Origin: Nageia nagi
Taxonomy: Eukaryota; Pinophyta
Direction of reading: 5' to 3'
DNA: 64,000 nt
Assembly: GCA_050084985.1 (NCBI GenBank)
Contig: JBITNC010000001.1
Coordinates: 198,586,001 to 198,650,000 of the forward strand
Part shown: positions 11,593 to 24,741 of the stretch, piece after piece
Layout: each line of letters starts with the position of its first letter
Numbering within the stretch: the stretch's first letter is position 1
Translations under genes and position numbers: made by a program
Notes under the pieces: model-generated
What the model saw: only the letters and a program-made list of their open reading frames with translations
Databases searched by the model: none
What the model was told of the DNA's origin: nothing

Positions 11593-13266
11593 CATTGATT
11601 TACTTTTCTTCCCTCCACCCCTAAAGAGGGTAGCTTGGGCTCCTTTATCTATGTCAGCCTTTATTTCTTGATAATGTAACATTCCTTTAGACGATCTTCC
11701 CAAAAGATCCTTGCCAACCAGACCCTGAAGTTTCTTCTTCTTCTTTTTGTTCTTACATCTTGGTGTCACAACCACATTTTCCTCTTAAGAATATGAATCC
11801 TCATCTTCACCCCAAAACTTACCCTCCATAGGTAAACCAAGGGGAAAAGCTAGAGCTTCTTGAGTAAATTCCATTTGATCTACATGCCCTAAGCCAAGTT
11901 CCAAATGAGGGGGAAACTAAGTTTTAGGAACCCTATCCAAAGCCTTAGTTGACTCATCCCTTATAAGGTCACCCATTCCCTAAGTTAGAGAGATAACCTC
12001 CCTTTCTCCTTGGTATTCCTCTTCTAACACCAAAATCTCCTCCTTAGAGGAGGACTCCTTTTGGTCTCTCTTATTTTATTTTAAAAGATAATTTGTCACT
12101 TGTTTATCCTCCAATAGGGTGATCAAATCTTCCTTTGAGACAATTCCTAGCCCGATAATATCTAGCACTTTGTGATATAAATATTTCTCAATCATTGGAG
12201 CCTACTTAGACTGATCCTCCAAGCTGGAGAAAGCATTACCAATGGTGGCTTCTCCAAACTTCCTTAAGTCACCTAGGCTTGAGGTTTCTCCACCATATAC
12301 TCTCTAGGATTTTCCTTTTCCACCTTGCTACTTCTTTAAATTATTTTCAAGTTTTTTTCCAGGGCACCAAGAGGAGGTATGACCTTTCTACTTACAATGG
12401 TCATAACTCTAAGGAGGGTTTTCATACTCAATTAGTTGAGACTAGAATCCTAATTTAGAGACTAAATCAATAGAGTTAGGAAGGCTTGATGAAGGAGAGA
12501 TACTAACACACAATCTTACAAAGTTCATGCGATATTTTTTTCTAGTAGCCTTGTTAATGTTAATAAGGTTTCCAATCCAATTTCCAATACTTGCTAGGAC
12601 TTCATCATGCCAAAATTGAAATAGAAGACCTAGTAGTTTAACCCAAACAAGCACATAAATAATGAATTGGGTATTTGTAATGAAATTATAGGTCCATTTC
12701 ATCACAAACAATGCCCTTTGTCCAAACATCCAAGGCCCCCTAAAAAAAACTTTATGAAGGTCCTCTCCACTACAAAACTTGGTCAAGAAAAAACTGTTAA
12801 GGAGGGCTACAATTTTTAACCAACCATTTGTTTTCCATTTTTGAAAAGCCAATTCCTACACTGAATCAATATCCAGTCAAGGCCCTAAAAACTTACCCAC
12901 CAGATTCAAAGCCCCTTCCTCTATAGTGATCTTTAAAATCTCTAGGGGAATGGTAAGCTTCCCAGTTGAAACACAAAGATTAAGATAAGAAACTAAAGGT
13001 GTTACGTTGGATCCCTTGGCCACTTGAGCATAAGACAAACATTTTTATTCTATTGATTTTGATTTTGAACCTTCCCCAAAAATTGGGAGGTTGGAGTCAA
13101 CCTTAGCATCTAAAAATAACCTAAAGATAGGCTTACCTACTTTAAGAACCATAGAACCAGACCTAGCCCCTCCACCTCAGTCCTTCACTATACCAGAACC
13201 TCTTAAATCATCCATGCCAACTACATTGGCCACCTCGCTCGCACCACCCCCAACATCACTCTCCAT
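11584..13266 (-). pseudogene. LINE ORF1: DUF4283 / zinc-knuckle nucleic-acid-binding protein
   Basis: The frame from ATG at 13,266 to the stop at 11,584 is 561 codons with no frameshift but about ten stops. Order: Gly/Ser-rich N-terminus; DUF4283 (about 12,852-12,450) with the family hallmarks FFRGPWMFG, VWVKLLGLLFQFWHDEVL and FVRLCVSI; a zinc knuckle near 12,345-12,410 that is damaged (first Cys now Tyr, a stop between the half-sites); an acidic linker; and a Lys-rich tail (CKNKKKKKK). In plant L1 elements this protein binds the LINE RNA. Family assignment is firm; the copy is dead. Confidence 0.85.
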
Positions 13267-15579
13267 TTTTTCTTTCTCATTTTGTTGATTTATAAATAAA
13301 AATATTTAAAGGTTTTATAGACATCTAGTTTTGATTTTATATTTATTTAAAATCATACTTGGGTATATAAAATGAATTCAGAGAATTTTAATAAAGTTTA
13401 TCACAATTTCAAGATAAGGTCAGCAAATGTGTTTTTCTTTTGTTTCTTTTACATTATATAAAAGGAGATAGCAATATCATTTTAAAAAATTATTATTTTT
13501 ATGATCAAGTGCTTTCTTTGAAAAAACTCAAGATCTCTTTCTTTATCATGTTTTTGAACCTCTAAAGATCATCATTGCAAAGTTAAAATATCAAGGAATT
13601 CATTGCTAATCATTGAGATAAATTATAGAGCATTTTGGGCCAAAATGATCAATTTAAAGCCAAATTGGAAAGATCACACTAAAGAATATGGATTATAAAC
13701 TCACTAAATAGCCCCTATAATTCATAGAAGTTAAAAAAACTTGAAATAAGGCCAACTTCAACCCTATTTTAGTTTACAAGGTTAACCTTGACACTATTCT
13801 TATTAGATATCAACTTTTCAAAAATTGCTCAGCTTGATATTTTTAGTCCCCAAGCCTATTATGTCCTATGTTTCTTTGGTACAAGTATTTTTGTGCATGT
13901 TTTAAGTTCTTTAATTTCAATTTCAATTTTTGTTTCTAACAAATGGGGAGGAGCTTGATCATCATCAAGTTTGATCCTAAACCCTACAAAATTTGAGACA
14001 AGCATCAATTGCCCTAAAAGTATTGATTTTTGAAGTACACTTTGGGAAGGACTTAGTGACTAAAATCAACGTATTAGAACTCATCAAAAAGGTGCACAAA
14101 GTCTCCTCTTCATTATTTCAATGTGATATATATGCTAGATGTAAGATTATGATGCTTAGTTATTATATCTTATGTTCTTTAGTTTATTGAGAATCATCAT
14201 GTTGCACTCTTTTAGTCATATTTCTATATCTATTAGTAAATAAATAATTGTATTTATGATTACAATAAATAATTTATCTATATTCATTTTTTATGAACCT
14301 AAAATTTGTTAGTTTTACCAAAAATTTATATTTTGATGAACTTGTAGCTTGCATATATTTTCCAAACATCCTAGCTATACAAAACACACATATGCCTAAG
14401 GATGAGGAAAACCATAGGTATCAATCCATGAGATAAACCTAAGATATATTGTATTAAAATTGATTTCTTTCATACTCTTTAAGTCTTACATAGATTTATT
14501 TTTACCTTTTGAATTTATGAAGTTGCTTACTACAACTTCCTAACCTTGGCCATGCATTTTTCTTGCTATATTTATATCTAAAATGAAGTTGTCCATCATG
14601 TTTTAAACTATTAATTCCTCTTCTCTCCTCCTTTCCTACATATCTCTTTGCATGCCTAGGGAGTAAATGAAAACTCTATTATCCTCTTGTAACTTAGGAA
14701 GATTAATTTTTTACAAGCTCCCCTTTACCCTCTAACTTTAAAACTCACTCCACACTACCTCCTTATTGATTGCAAGACCTTTGTAATGCCACAAACTCAT
14801 TCTAGTTGCTCCTCATTAGGCAAGCAAGCAACATTATCAAAATAGGAGTGAAGATCTTGGAACATTCACCAAGATGCATGGTTATTTTAACTTATTTTTA
14901 TTGACATGATAGTCACGTATCTTTCCTACATGAGTGCACAGGGGAGGGGTACTCAAACATTAACCCAAAAATCATTCTCCAAGGTCAGTGCTTAAGTTTG
15001 TTTTGGTTGCTTAAATCATTGGCTCCCAATTATCCATACTAAGTTCAACACAATATTACCTAGGTGTTTATCCTCCATGGTGGTCCTAAAATACAAGCCA
15101 TGCATTTTTTAAAATAAGCATCAATAATTTCCATGGTTTGATAAGTTTCCCAATTAACATAATAATAATGAAATCTTGTAAAAAAATTAATCCCTCTTGT
15201 TCTTATTGCAAGACCTTCATCCCTATGCTATTAAAAACATGATGTTTATCAAACCTATCATACCAAAGCCCATAATAAATCTTTTATTACACAATTGATG
15301 CAAGGGTAGACCTTAAAATATCAATATTATTACCATTTATATTATTATGCAAATCTAATAGGTTCATCCTCAAGATGGTAACATTATCCTCCAATGTTAT
15401 CTCAACAAGACAAAGTATGTGATATGTAGACCTTTAGTCACTCATGCGAGTAGATCAAATACTAGTAATTCAATTACTACTTGGTCCTACTTAAATTTAA
15501 GTTAGTATTTCTTAAAAATATATTTTATTCTTAATATATCAAAGTATAATTAGGGCATAGTCAATGTTTAAAATCATAA
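13267..15579. other. AT-rich unassigned sequence
   Basis: Upstream of the LINE; the first part may include its 5' UTR. A small plus frame (13,993-14,190) is protein-like but unrecognised, and a purine run (aatggggagg) near 13,940 could be an old polypurine tract without a partner LTR. Nothing else stands out. Confidence 0.4.
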
Positions 15580-16075
15580 AATTAAAACATGTACCATGTC
15601 TTTTAAATCCCATCAAGTGGGATCATGATAAATATGAAGTCAATGAAGAAAAGAGTGATTCTCCAAACAAAGAATAATATCATGAAGACACCAAGGAAGA
15701 TGTTAGAATTGATGAAGATCCTTCCATAAGGATTTTAAAATTACCACTTATGGATCAAAAAGTACAAATCATGATTAATCTCAGCCACTACAACTAGTTC
15801 CTATTCAAGAAGAAGAATAGAATGCCCAAGTAGATAAGATAATAGTAGAAGCAAGTCTTTCAAGTAAAGTCACCCTTATGCATCTATTAAAAATTGACCT
15901 TATTTCCTTTTTCCAATTCATATTTAATATGGAAGAAAAACAAAGTATATTACAAAATTATAGTACACTTATTATCCTAGAAAGAGTGTACATTGCTAAA
16001 TTATTTGTAAGAAATCTTGAGGTTGCTTGCCAAATGATGATCATCAATGAGGTTCATCCTATAATTATCATATAG
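15580..16075 (+). pseudogene. Weak coding remnant, unknown
   Basis: A 65-codon plus frame (15,878-16,075: MEEKQSILQNYSTLIILERVYIAKL is its readable core when split at the Met) with frame-shifted protein-like sequence upstream. The composition suggests decayed element protein, but no domain is recognisable. Confidence 0.22.
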
Positions 16076-18842
16076 TACCTCTAATGTGGCACCCTTTTTA
16101 CAACCTTATGTAATTATATGCTCCTTTCTTCCCCTATTGATGCTCATTTATGTGAGTCAACTATTTAGTTGCCTCATCCATCTCCTCCATTATCATGTTC
16201 TTCTTGATAAAGGCTAGTTTTCCCCTTATAAGAACATGAAGTATGTGATGGATATCTTGCAAGGTTTTATCCATTTCACATGTGGAAGGTGAAACATATT
16301 GTTGTACTTACACTAACACTCCATCAAGGTAGTGAAATGTACTCAATCAATTTATACATGTGTGGCTCTCATGAGACATCCCATGGTGATGTCATCAAGA
16401 AGCTAAATCTCCTCAATATTCAACTTAGGATACCATGATCTAGCAATGTTCTAACACCCAAAATGAGGATCTAGCTCCATCAAATAAAAATGACACTTCA
16501 AAAATAAATAAGTATGCATTAGAACTTTACACTCAAAAATATTTTCAAGCATAATTTTCATTCAAAGATACATTTTTATATTCTATTTTCATAATAAATA
16601 TCTAAATCAATTATGTCTAGATAAAACTATACAAATTTACAAAATATCCCTTCTAGTGTTGATATTAGGATAACATCCAAGAACTCATGTTAGGGGATTA
16701 ATGTCCTAAGCATATTTACTTGAAGACATGAAGAGTAAAATTATATCTATATTAAAGATAAATATATTTTTTATTTTTAACAACTAAATTTTGAAAAATG
16801 CAAAACCTATACTTGAAAATAATACAAAAATAATAAATGTTTATTCAAAATCTAAAATACACTACTAAAAATCCATTTAAAAATAAAGATGCATGGAAAA
16901 TGACTTACTATATGAGAAGCATCTTTATTGTGGTATAAAAAGTGCACCCTATGACCAATAACACCAGTAAGTCTCAATGCCATAATTTATAATCTCAACA
17001 TCACAAGATAAGCCTCACAAAATGATACAAAATTGAAAACACTTTTAGATAATACCCTTAAACCAAACCTAGGGCTCAAATTTTTCAAATTACAAAAGTA
17101 CAAAAAATGTGATTTATAACATTTTATAATTTTCCACCTAACACATTTTTTGAGAATATTTTCAAAACAACCCCTTTTTGATACCAAAATTTGAAACATC
17201 ATTTTGTATTAACATTCTAGGCTAAAAACAATAAATCATGCCAAATTTGAGATTTTAATTTTTTAAGTACCTAGTGTTATCATTATGTAACACCCTAGTT
17301 TCACAAACTTGAAATTAGTGCTAATTTTTTTTAAAACACACACACAACATACTCATATTCAATCCATATTAAATAAAATAAATGATAAGCATTACCATAG
17401 TTTAGCTCCTTATTACTAAGGTCAAAAAACTAAGACTAAGTTATTTATACTTGAAGTTAATAAATCTCACCATTGAAGAACTCTCTATACCTTATGCATG
17501 ATTCTCTTGATCAATTACCTCATTGTGATAAAATCATTGATCATGCACTAATCATCACCCATATGGTATCTCAAAATCCACTATGCATAACTCGAACTAG
17601 AAGCCATAACTAGTGTCCTTGGTTACTTGTACACATAAGTTTGTGCATAAGAACCATACAAATGATGATTACTTCATGCTTATCATGGTCTATGAACAAT
17701 GTATGATAGAGTTATAACTTCCTAACACATTGGCTAGGAAAACTCTAAGAATGCATTACAGTATCTAAGACTTATAACACATAATATTTTATCATAATTA
17801 GGTACCCTAATCAAACCTTGTCTTAAACTTAGTCAACAAACCACTCAAGGTTCAACTAAGTTTAGGGTTTTAGAAATGTCCTACTAATTTTAACTTAACC
17901 TTTTTATTTGGTTCTCCTTAACCTATAATTTATCCTAATAATATCATATACATGATTTCCTATAAATATTTGACACCTAAATTTAGAATTCATCATCTTA
18001 TATATCAAGCATAAATAAATATGATACTTTTCCAAGAATTTAATTTTTATGAAGATCTTGTTATCTTACAACATCCTAATTCATGAAGGACAAGTGTGGG
18101 ATGTTGTAATTCAAGAACATCTAATTTATTTCATTAATTCAAAGGAATAATTCAATAATATACTTATTATGAAAATGAAAGATCTAAATACTAACTTAGC
18201 ATATAAAAATATAAGCATAAAATATCACATGACAATTATTCATAACTCAATTAGTCTAAATTCAAGAAAATAAACATTACTTATTAATAAACAGTGACTA
18301 ATTAGTACTATTATAAGATCAAGCATCCTAACAAATACTATTGGTTTGGTTGAAGCTATATCCACCCTACCATATGTATCCATAAATAAAATACCACCCC
18401 AAGATCTACATGTGCATTAAGTCATATTGTAGTTTCAATTAAATCATAAATTAATTTAAACCATCTCAATCTTTACTACCTATAGATCACTATATCAAAA
18501 CCTAGGGTTTTCCAAAAAATCATGCCTTACTCAAATTTACTTCACCTACATATTTTTGCTATTTATATTTGGGTGAAACACCATGACTAAGTACATAAAC
18601 TTTTTGCTTGGTTATTTGTTTTGCCTATAAATAAGTCCTAATAACTAATCAATTGAATATATATTTTTCTATAACTATAACCATCAAACTCGATTACGTT
18701 ATCATTTTAATTCAACCAATTGTCTCATCATTCTTGTAGTCAATTGAGATATCCTTTGATAACCTTGTTATGTTGATAAGGATTACAAGATTACAAGTTT
18801 AAGGTTTTATGTTCTCTACTTCAATCTATATGTATTATCTCA
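16076..18842. other. AT-rich unassigned sequence with a small palindrome
   Basis: No coding signal. TTACAACATCC (18,066-18,076) and its exact complement GGATGTTGTAA (18,099-18,109) form an 11-bp hairpin. A TGTAACACCC motif at about 17,286 resembles the start of some gypsy LTRs, but no second copy was found. Confidence 0.4.
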
Positions 18843-18847
18843 TATTT

Positions 18848-19639
18848 TGTAATGTCCCAAAAATAAATATTTTTGTAAATGTCTCCTACATTTAATTATA
18901 AAAGTGAAAAAAGGGGTTCATGTGACTAGGAACCATAACTTGAGTTGTATTTATTTATGTTTTATATTTTTATGTTGTAATAGGGCACTTTAAGTGATTT
19001 TAGGGTTGGGAGATGTCAACTCCAAACTAGAACCTCAATATATAAAAGGAAGTTAGAGTCCCATTTTGGGGATGTTATATTGATATCAAAATTGAATATT
19101 GAAACCCTAGAGTTTCCATGAGTTGAGATTGTAGGTCCTGCTCATTCCCATAGTGCATTGGAGGTGCATGATTGGGGTCTTGGTAATATCATTGAAGGTG
19201 TTATTGCCATAAAATATCAAAAATACAAAGAGAAATATGTGATTTGTTTGTGGTATTTTTGGTGAAGGAATTCACTCAATTTGGGAACTTTGTGGCATTT
19301 TTGGGAGCATTTGTGATATGTGTTTAGACCTATTGGTAGCCCCAAACCCTATGCTTGTATTTGGGTTTATTTTTGGGGAGTTTTTGCATCAATTCAACCT
19401 TGGGGTTAGTTCATCCCACTTGTGGGAGTTTGTATATGCATTTTGAGTTCCTTGGGGACTTCATTTATCCATTCTAGCTATTGTATTGGTTCAGCAATAT
19501 TTAATATATGATACTGGTTGATTTCTCCTCATACTTATGTTATTTTATGAGCAATTTTTAAGTTGTTTTGTTATTGCAATTTATCTCTGCATTTTTATGT
19601 GAGGGTTTGCTAGAAAAAATATATAAAAGGAACATCATA
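18848..19639 (+). repeat. 5' LTR of S
   Basis: 792 bp, matching 24,723-25,521 throughout. Contains the TATA-like atataaaagg near 19,040. The last bases read ATA where the 3' copy has ACA, a C-to-T change in the terminal CA. Confidence 0.93.
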
Positions 19640-19641
19640 AG

Positions 19642-19658
19642 TGGTATCAAAGTTGGAA
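19642..19658 (+). other. Primer-binding site of S (initiator tRNA-Met)
   Basis: TGGTATCAAAGTTGGAA two bases after the LTR; the iMet-type PBS is TGGTATCAGAGC-like. Confidence 0.8.
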
Positions 19659-20013
19659 TCTTGCCAACCTATGGTTAGTATCTATTTTTTTTTAGTTTTG
19701 ACAGTTGTGGGTATCTCAATTTTTGAGTTTTTTTAAATTAAGGTTTTCACAAAAATTAGGGCTTTCAAAATTATTTTGTGGGTATTTTAGATTCATGTTG
19801 AAAAGTGTCTTTCTATGATGAAAATTTATGTCTTAATGAAAATCATAAATTTTTAGGGGATTCACATATTTTTAGGGATTTTTTTGAAAATACAAATTGT
19901 AGATTTGGATACCTTTTTGGCTAAATTACAAATATGTGGTTTTTAGAAAATATTTGATGGTAAGAATTTTCAATATTTTGAAATGCCATTTTTTAAGGGT
20001 TTGATAGGGTTTT

Positions 20014-21340
20014 ATGCATTGTCCCCCTATTCATCAATATTTTACTAGGAGAAATAGACTTTCTTTGGAAATGATAAATGTGGAAGAGGATGAGGAGCCT
20101 CAAAGGCTAGATGATAGGGTTGAGCAAAAGTTTGATGCCCTACTTGACATGCTACAAAGAATGGTGTCCTTACAAGAGATAAATCAATATGAATTGAGGG
20201 TAGCTTTGGGAAACCAAATGGTACAAGGAGGGAAGGAGAAAGGGGAGGTGACAAAAATGGGCATGAGTCATCATTTAACTCACACATGCCCTTCCCTAAG
20301 CCATCCAAGCCTATGTTTCTTATTCCACCACTTTCACCAGAGGAAGCTGAGGTAAGTGATGAATTAGATGAATGGTTTTATATTTATAGTAATAAATATA
20401 AAGGTTTTAGGGTAGCAATTTATTTTGATAAATATTTTAATATTGATGTTAAATATGTTGTTGAGGCTAAAAAAGAGAAAAATAAACCCTTATTGCATCA
20501 AAAGGTGACCATGCCCTCATTTAATGGTCAAGATGGTCTCACAACTAGGGCATGACTTCAAAAATTGTAGACTTATTTTACCTTGGAGCCTATTTTTGAA
20601 GCTAATGTAGTTCAGATTGCTACACTCCACCTTAAGGGTAGTGCTTACTAATGGTGGAATCATGGGTTAGGAACCCAAGGGCATGGTGATATTGATATAT
20701 TTAATGAATTTTGTATTAGGGTTTTGAAAAGGTTTGAAAGGAGGAATGTGGAAGAGAATTTTAAGGACCTTACTACTTTGAAGAAAAAAATCAAACATTC
20801 ATGCCTATGTGGAGAAGTTTGAGCAAGTTTTAGTTCATGTACAAAACATTTCACCCAAGAGGGTAATTTTTCTTTTTATGGATGGTTTATTGGAACCTTT
20901 GAAAGGGCTAGTTAAGGCTTTCAAGCTAGTTACACTTGAGGATGCCATTAAGAGGGCTTTGGGCTTGGAATCTATTTTTCCTCCTAGGTAGAAATATGTT
21001 GCACATAAGACATTTGCTAGACCACCTTTTGCATCTAGGAAAATAGGTTTTGGACAATAGTATGGATAGTCAAGAAACCTCACATAGTAAGGTGGAAATG
21101 TGAGAAATATTTATGGTAGGAATCCCACACATAGAAAAGGTTTTAGATCTGGTTTTCAACCACCTAATAAGCCCCCAAATGGCCCATGCTTGATACAAGA
21201 AAAGAAAGATGAGCTAAGGAAATAAAACAAGTGTTTCATTTGTAAGTCTCCTTGGTAAAGAGGTCATAAATGTAGAGAAGGAGGTATGAAAATCATTGAA
21301 TACATTTTGATTTTGATTCTAATAATTTTGATTTTTATGA
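20014..21340 (+). pseudogene. gag: gag of element S
   Basis: Capsid/nucleocapsid precursor. An N-terminal frame from ATG 20,014 holds a coiled-coil-like segment (RVEQKFDALLDMLQRMVSL). The capsid core is spread over several frames: ATLHLKGSAY-WWNHG near 20,620, with a stop where a residue before Trp is expected, and FNEFCIRVLKRFERRN near 20,700. A single CCHC zinc knuckle at about 21,233-21,275 reads CFICKSPW, stop, RGHKC. Multiple frameshifts and stops make it non-functional. Confidence 0.8.
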
Positions 21341-21356
21341 GGCAAATGAGACACCT

Positions 21357-24300
21357 TTGGAAGGGGAAGCACAAAGGGAGTATGAGGAAGTTCTTGAAGG
21401 TTCTCTAGCCACTTTGAGTAGGCTGAATCAGTTTCACACTATTAAAGTATCGGGTAGATCTTTTGATGAAAAGGTTATTATTTTAATAGATGGTGGTGAT
21501 ACTTATAATTTTGTTGATGATAATTTTACCTCTAGAAAGAATCTTCCTACAACTATAAATCCTATTTTCAGTGTTTCTATTGGTAATGGTAATCTTATCA
21601 CATGCAACAAAGTGGTAAGAAACATAAAATTAATTTTGGCAACATGGAAGTAGATGAGCAATTCTTTATTTTTACCTTAGGAGGTATTCCACATATGATT
21701 TTTGGTGTGAAATGATTATATTAACTTAGGGATTATGTTACTAATTATCAAAAATTAGAACTAAAATTTATGCTTAAAGGGAAAGATGTGGTAGTGTAAG
21801 GAATCAAGGAAAATGGGCCAAAAGATTCTTACAAAATTTTGGAGGTCTCTTACAAAAGAATGGAGAGAATGATGAGGCATAGGTACATTGAGTGGGTAGC
21901 TATAAATTTTAGTATAGAAGGAAAAAATGAGCCACCTATCATCCTCAAATTCAAGGTTTGCTACAAAACATCTTAAGGTGTTTTTTGACCTACCTAAAGG
22001 TTGGCCACCTAGTAAAGGTTTTCAACATGTTATTGAATTGGAACCAAATAGTAAACCTATTACAATAAAACCTTATAGGCATATAAAGGTTTTTAAATAT
22101 GATATTGAGAAAATAATTATTAGATTGCTTGAGAGTGGACACATTAGACCTAGTTGTAGTCCTTTTGCTTCACCTATTATTTTAGTAAAAAAAAAAGATG
22201 GAACTATGAGAATGTGCATTGATTATAGGACATTGAATAAAAAGGCAATAAAAAATATATATCCTATTCTTAGAATTGATGAATTGATAGATGATTTACA
22301 TGGGTCTATGTATTTTTCAAACATTGATCTTAGATCAAGATATCATCAAATTTGTATGAGGGATGAGGATGTGTATAAAACAACATTTAGATGCCATTAT
22401 GGATACTATGAGTTTATGGTTATGGCTTTTGGATTGACTAATGCACCTACCACTTTTGAATCAGCATTTGAGGTGTTTATCTTGGTATGTTTTGATGATA
22501 TTTTGGTATATAGCAAAAATTGGGATGATCATTTACAACATTTAGATTCAATTTTGAGCATTTTAAAATAATAAGAGTTTTATGCAAAATAATCTAAGTG
22601 TGAATTTGCTATGATTAAATTTGTGTACTTGGGAAATATTATTTGCAAATATGGGGTGAAATTTGATTAAACTAAAGTTTTAGATGTACGAAGATGGCCT
22701 ATACCATCCAACCTAACAGAATTGAGAGGTTTTGTGGGTTTATGTAGTTAGTATAGGAGGTTCATTAATGTGTTTTCTTCTTTGGCTACTCCCCTTACTA
22801 CATTAACTAAGAAAGGGGATTTTTCATGGTCTAATGAGGCTCTTCTAGCTTTTCTAAAGCTAAAGGATGTAATGACTTCCACTCCTTTACTTGTTATTCC
22901 TAATTTTTCTATTGCTTGTGATGCTTCAAGTGTTGGAGTTAGAGCTATACGTATGCAACAAGGATGCCCTATTTCCTATGAGAGTAGAAAGCTCTCTAAT
23001 ATGGAGAAAACTTTTAGCATTTATGATAAATATATGCTAGCTATCATGCATGCCTTGACCAAATTTAAGCAATACTTGGTGTGTGGCAAGTTTGTGGTTA
23101 AAATTGATCATAATAGTTTGAAATATTTCTTGGGGCAAGTTGAACTAAATGAAAGGAAAAAAAAATGGGTAACAAAGTTGCAATCATATGATTTTGAAAT
23201 TAAGTTTATAAAGGGTAAAAGGAATTCAGCTGGTGATGCACTTTCTAAGCACCCTACTTTTCATTCTCTTTCCATTATTTCTATTGATTGGAAGGTGAAA
23301 ATTATGGGTGAATATGTGAAGAATAATTTTTATTCTAAACTAATAAATGGGTAAGTTGAAGATGACAAGTTCAACCATAAAGAAGGACTAATTTTTTCCA
23401 AAAGAAGAGTATTTTTAGTACCTAAATCAAAGCTAAAACAAGCTTTAATTACAACCATGCATGATACTCCACTTGTAGGCCATCCAAGTTTCTACAAGAC
23501 TTAAAAACAAGTTAGAGAAAGATTCTATTGGAAAGGTTTGAAAAGGGATGTTTTCTTGCATGTTCAAGAATGTGTTATTTGCCAAGAAAACAAGGGAGAA
23601 CATGAATTTTTAGTTGGTTTACTTCAACCACTTCCTATTCCCAATAAAAAATGGGAAATTATCTCCATGGATTTCATTACTAGTTTGCCCAAGGTATACA
23701 TGAGGGATTACATATTTTTTTTATTGATAGATTGATAAAATTTGCTCATTTCTATGCCATTTCAATAACTTATATAGCTGTACAAGTTGGTGATTTATTT
23801 TTTAAAGAAGTTTTCATATTGCATGGTTTGCCTAAATACATTATGAGTGATAGGGACAACAAATTTTTGAGCATGTTTTGGTAGGAATTATTTAAGCTAT
23901 GTGGTACTAAATTAACTCCTAGTACTAGATACCATCCCAAATTGATAGCCAAACTGAAATTGTTAACAAATGGCCTGAAGGATATTTGAGAAATTATGTT
24001 TTAGGTCAAAAAAGTGCATGGGTTAAATGGCTACACCTTGGTGAATATTGCTACAATCCTACTTATCATATGTACATAAAAATGTCTCCATTCAAGGCAC
24101 TTTATGTTTATGATGCCTGACACTTTTCAAATATGATTTTTGGTGATTCAAGGGTCCAAAAAGCTAGAGAATTTGTAGCAAAAAATCAAGATATTCTTAA
24201 TGCTTTGAAGGATAATATTCTTATGGTGCAAAAGCAACAGAAGAAGTATGCAAATTAACAACATAATGAACACTCATTTGAGGTGGATGACTTGGTTTAT

Positions 24301-24741
24301 GTTAGGTTTCATCCCTATAAATAATCTTCATTGAACAAGAGTGGAGAAAAGAAGCTAAAACCCAAGTTATATGGGTCTTATAATGTGATTAGTAAGGTTG
24401 TAAAGGTTGCATATGCTTTGGAACTTCCAAGTGAGAGTAAGACACATATTGTTTTTCATGTTTCTTGCTTGAAAAATGCTCTAGGACAACATATTTAGCC
24501 ATATTCAAATTTTCCATCCCTTGACGATGAAGGAAAGCTCATTCTTGAACTTGAATTGATCCTTGAGAAAAGGGAGAGAAAGCTTAGGAGGAGGACTATA
24601 AAAGAATATCTTATGAAGTGGAAAGACTTGCTTATGGAGGATGCTACTTGGGAAGGTGCATAAATTTTAGATGCTCTAGCTTTGAATTTGCTTGAGGATA
24701 AGCAATTTGAGGAGGGTGGACTTGTAATTTCCCAAAAATAA
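21357..24741 (+). pseudogene. pol: pol of element S: PR - RT - RNase H - IN - chromodomain
   Basis: Protease near 21,480 reads ILIDGGDTYNF, so the active-site DSG has become DGG. RT (21,980-22,571) has IRPSCSPFASPIILVKKKDG, FSNIDLRSRYHQI and CFDDILVYS; about ten residues normally present between APTTFES and the catalytic strand are missing. RNase H (22,780-23,260) starts at IACDASSVG and ends with AGDALSK. Integrase has the HHCC segment (23,455-23,585, CVICQ), SMDFITSLPK (23,668) and MSDRDNKF (23,845); a one-base loss near 23,935 shifts the frame just before the conserved Glu. The C-terminal chromodomain (24,525-24,690, EYLMKWKDLLMEDATWEG) defines a chromovirus, whose chromodomain steers integration. 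The frame runs through the polypurine tract and stops 19 bases inside the 3' LTR. Confidence 0.88.
24709..24722 (+). other. Polypurine tract of S
   Basis: GAGGAGGGTGGA immediately before the 3' LTR primes plus-strand DNA synthesis. It also encodes the last residues of pol (EEGG). Confidence 0.85.

Larger units (their letters stand above)
7438..13266 (-). mobile_element. L1-type LINE (coding core), minus strand
   Basis: Two ORFs in plant L1 order: ORF1 (13,266-11,584) and ORF2 (about 11,592-7438), overlapping by a few bases. The coding core is close to full length. The 5' UTR limit, poly(A) tail and TSD could not be fixed. Decay is by stop codons and one frameshift rather than 5' truncation, so this was a near full-length insertion. 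Confidence 0.85.

Noticed and set aside
17286-18110. An LTR pair starting at TGTAACACCC and TGTTGTAATTC
   Set aside because: The two starts do not align beyond a few bases, and no PBS or polypurine tract supports either.
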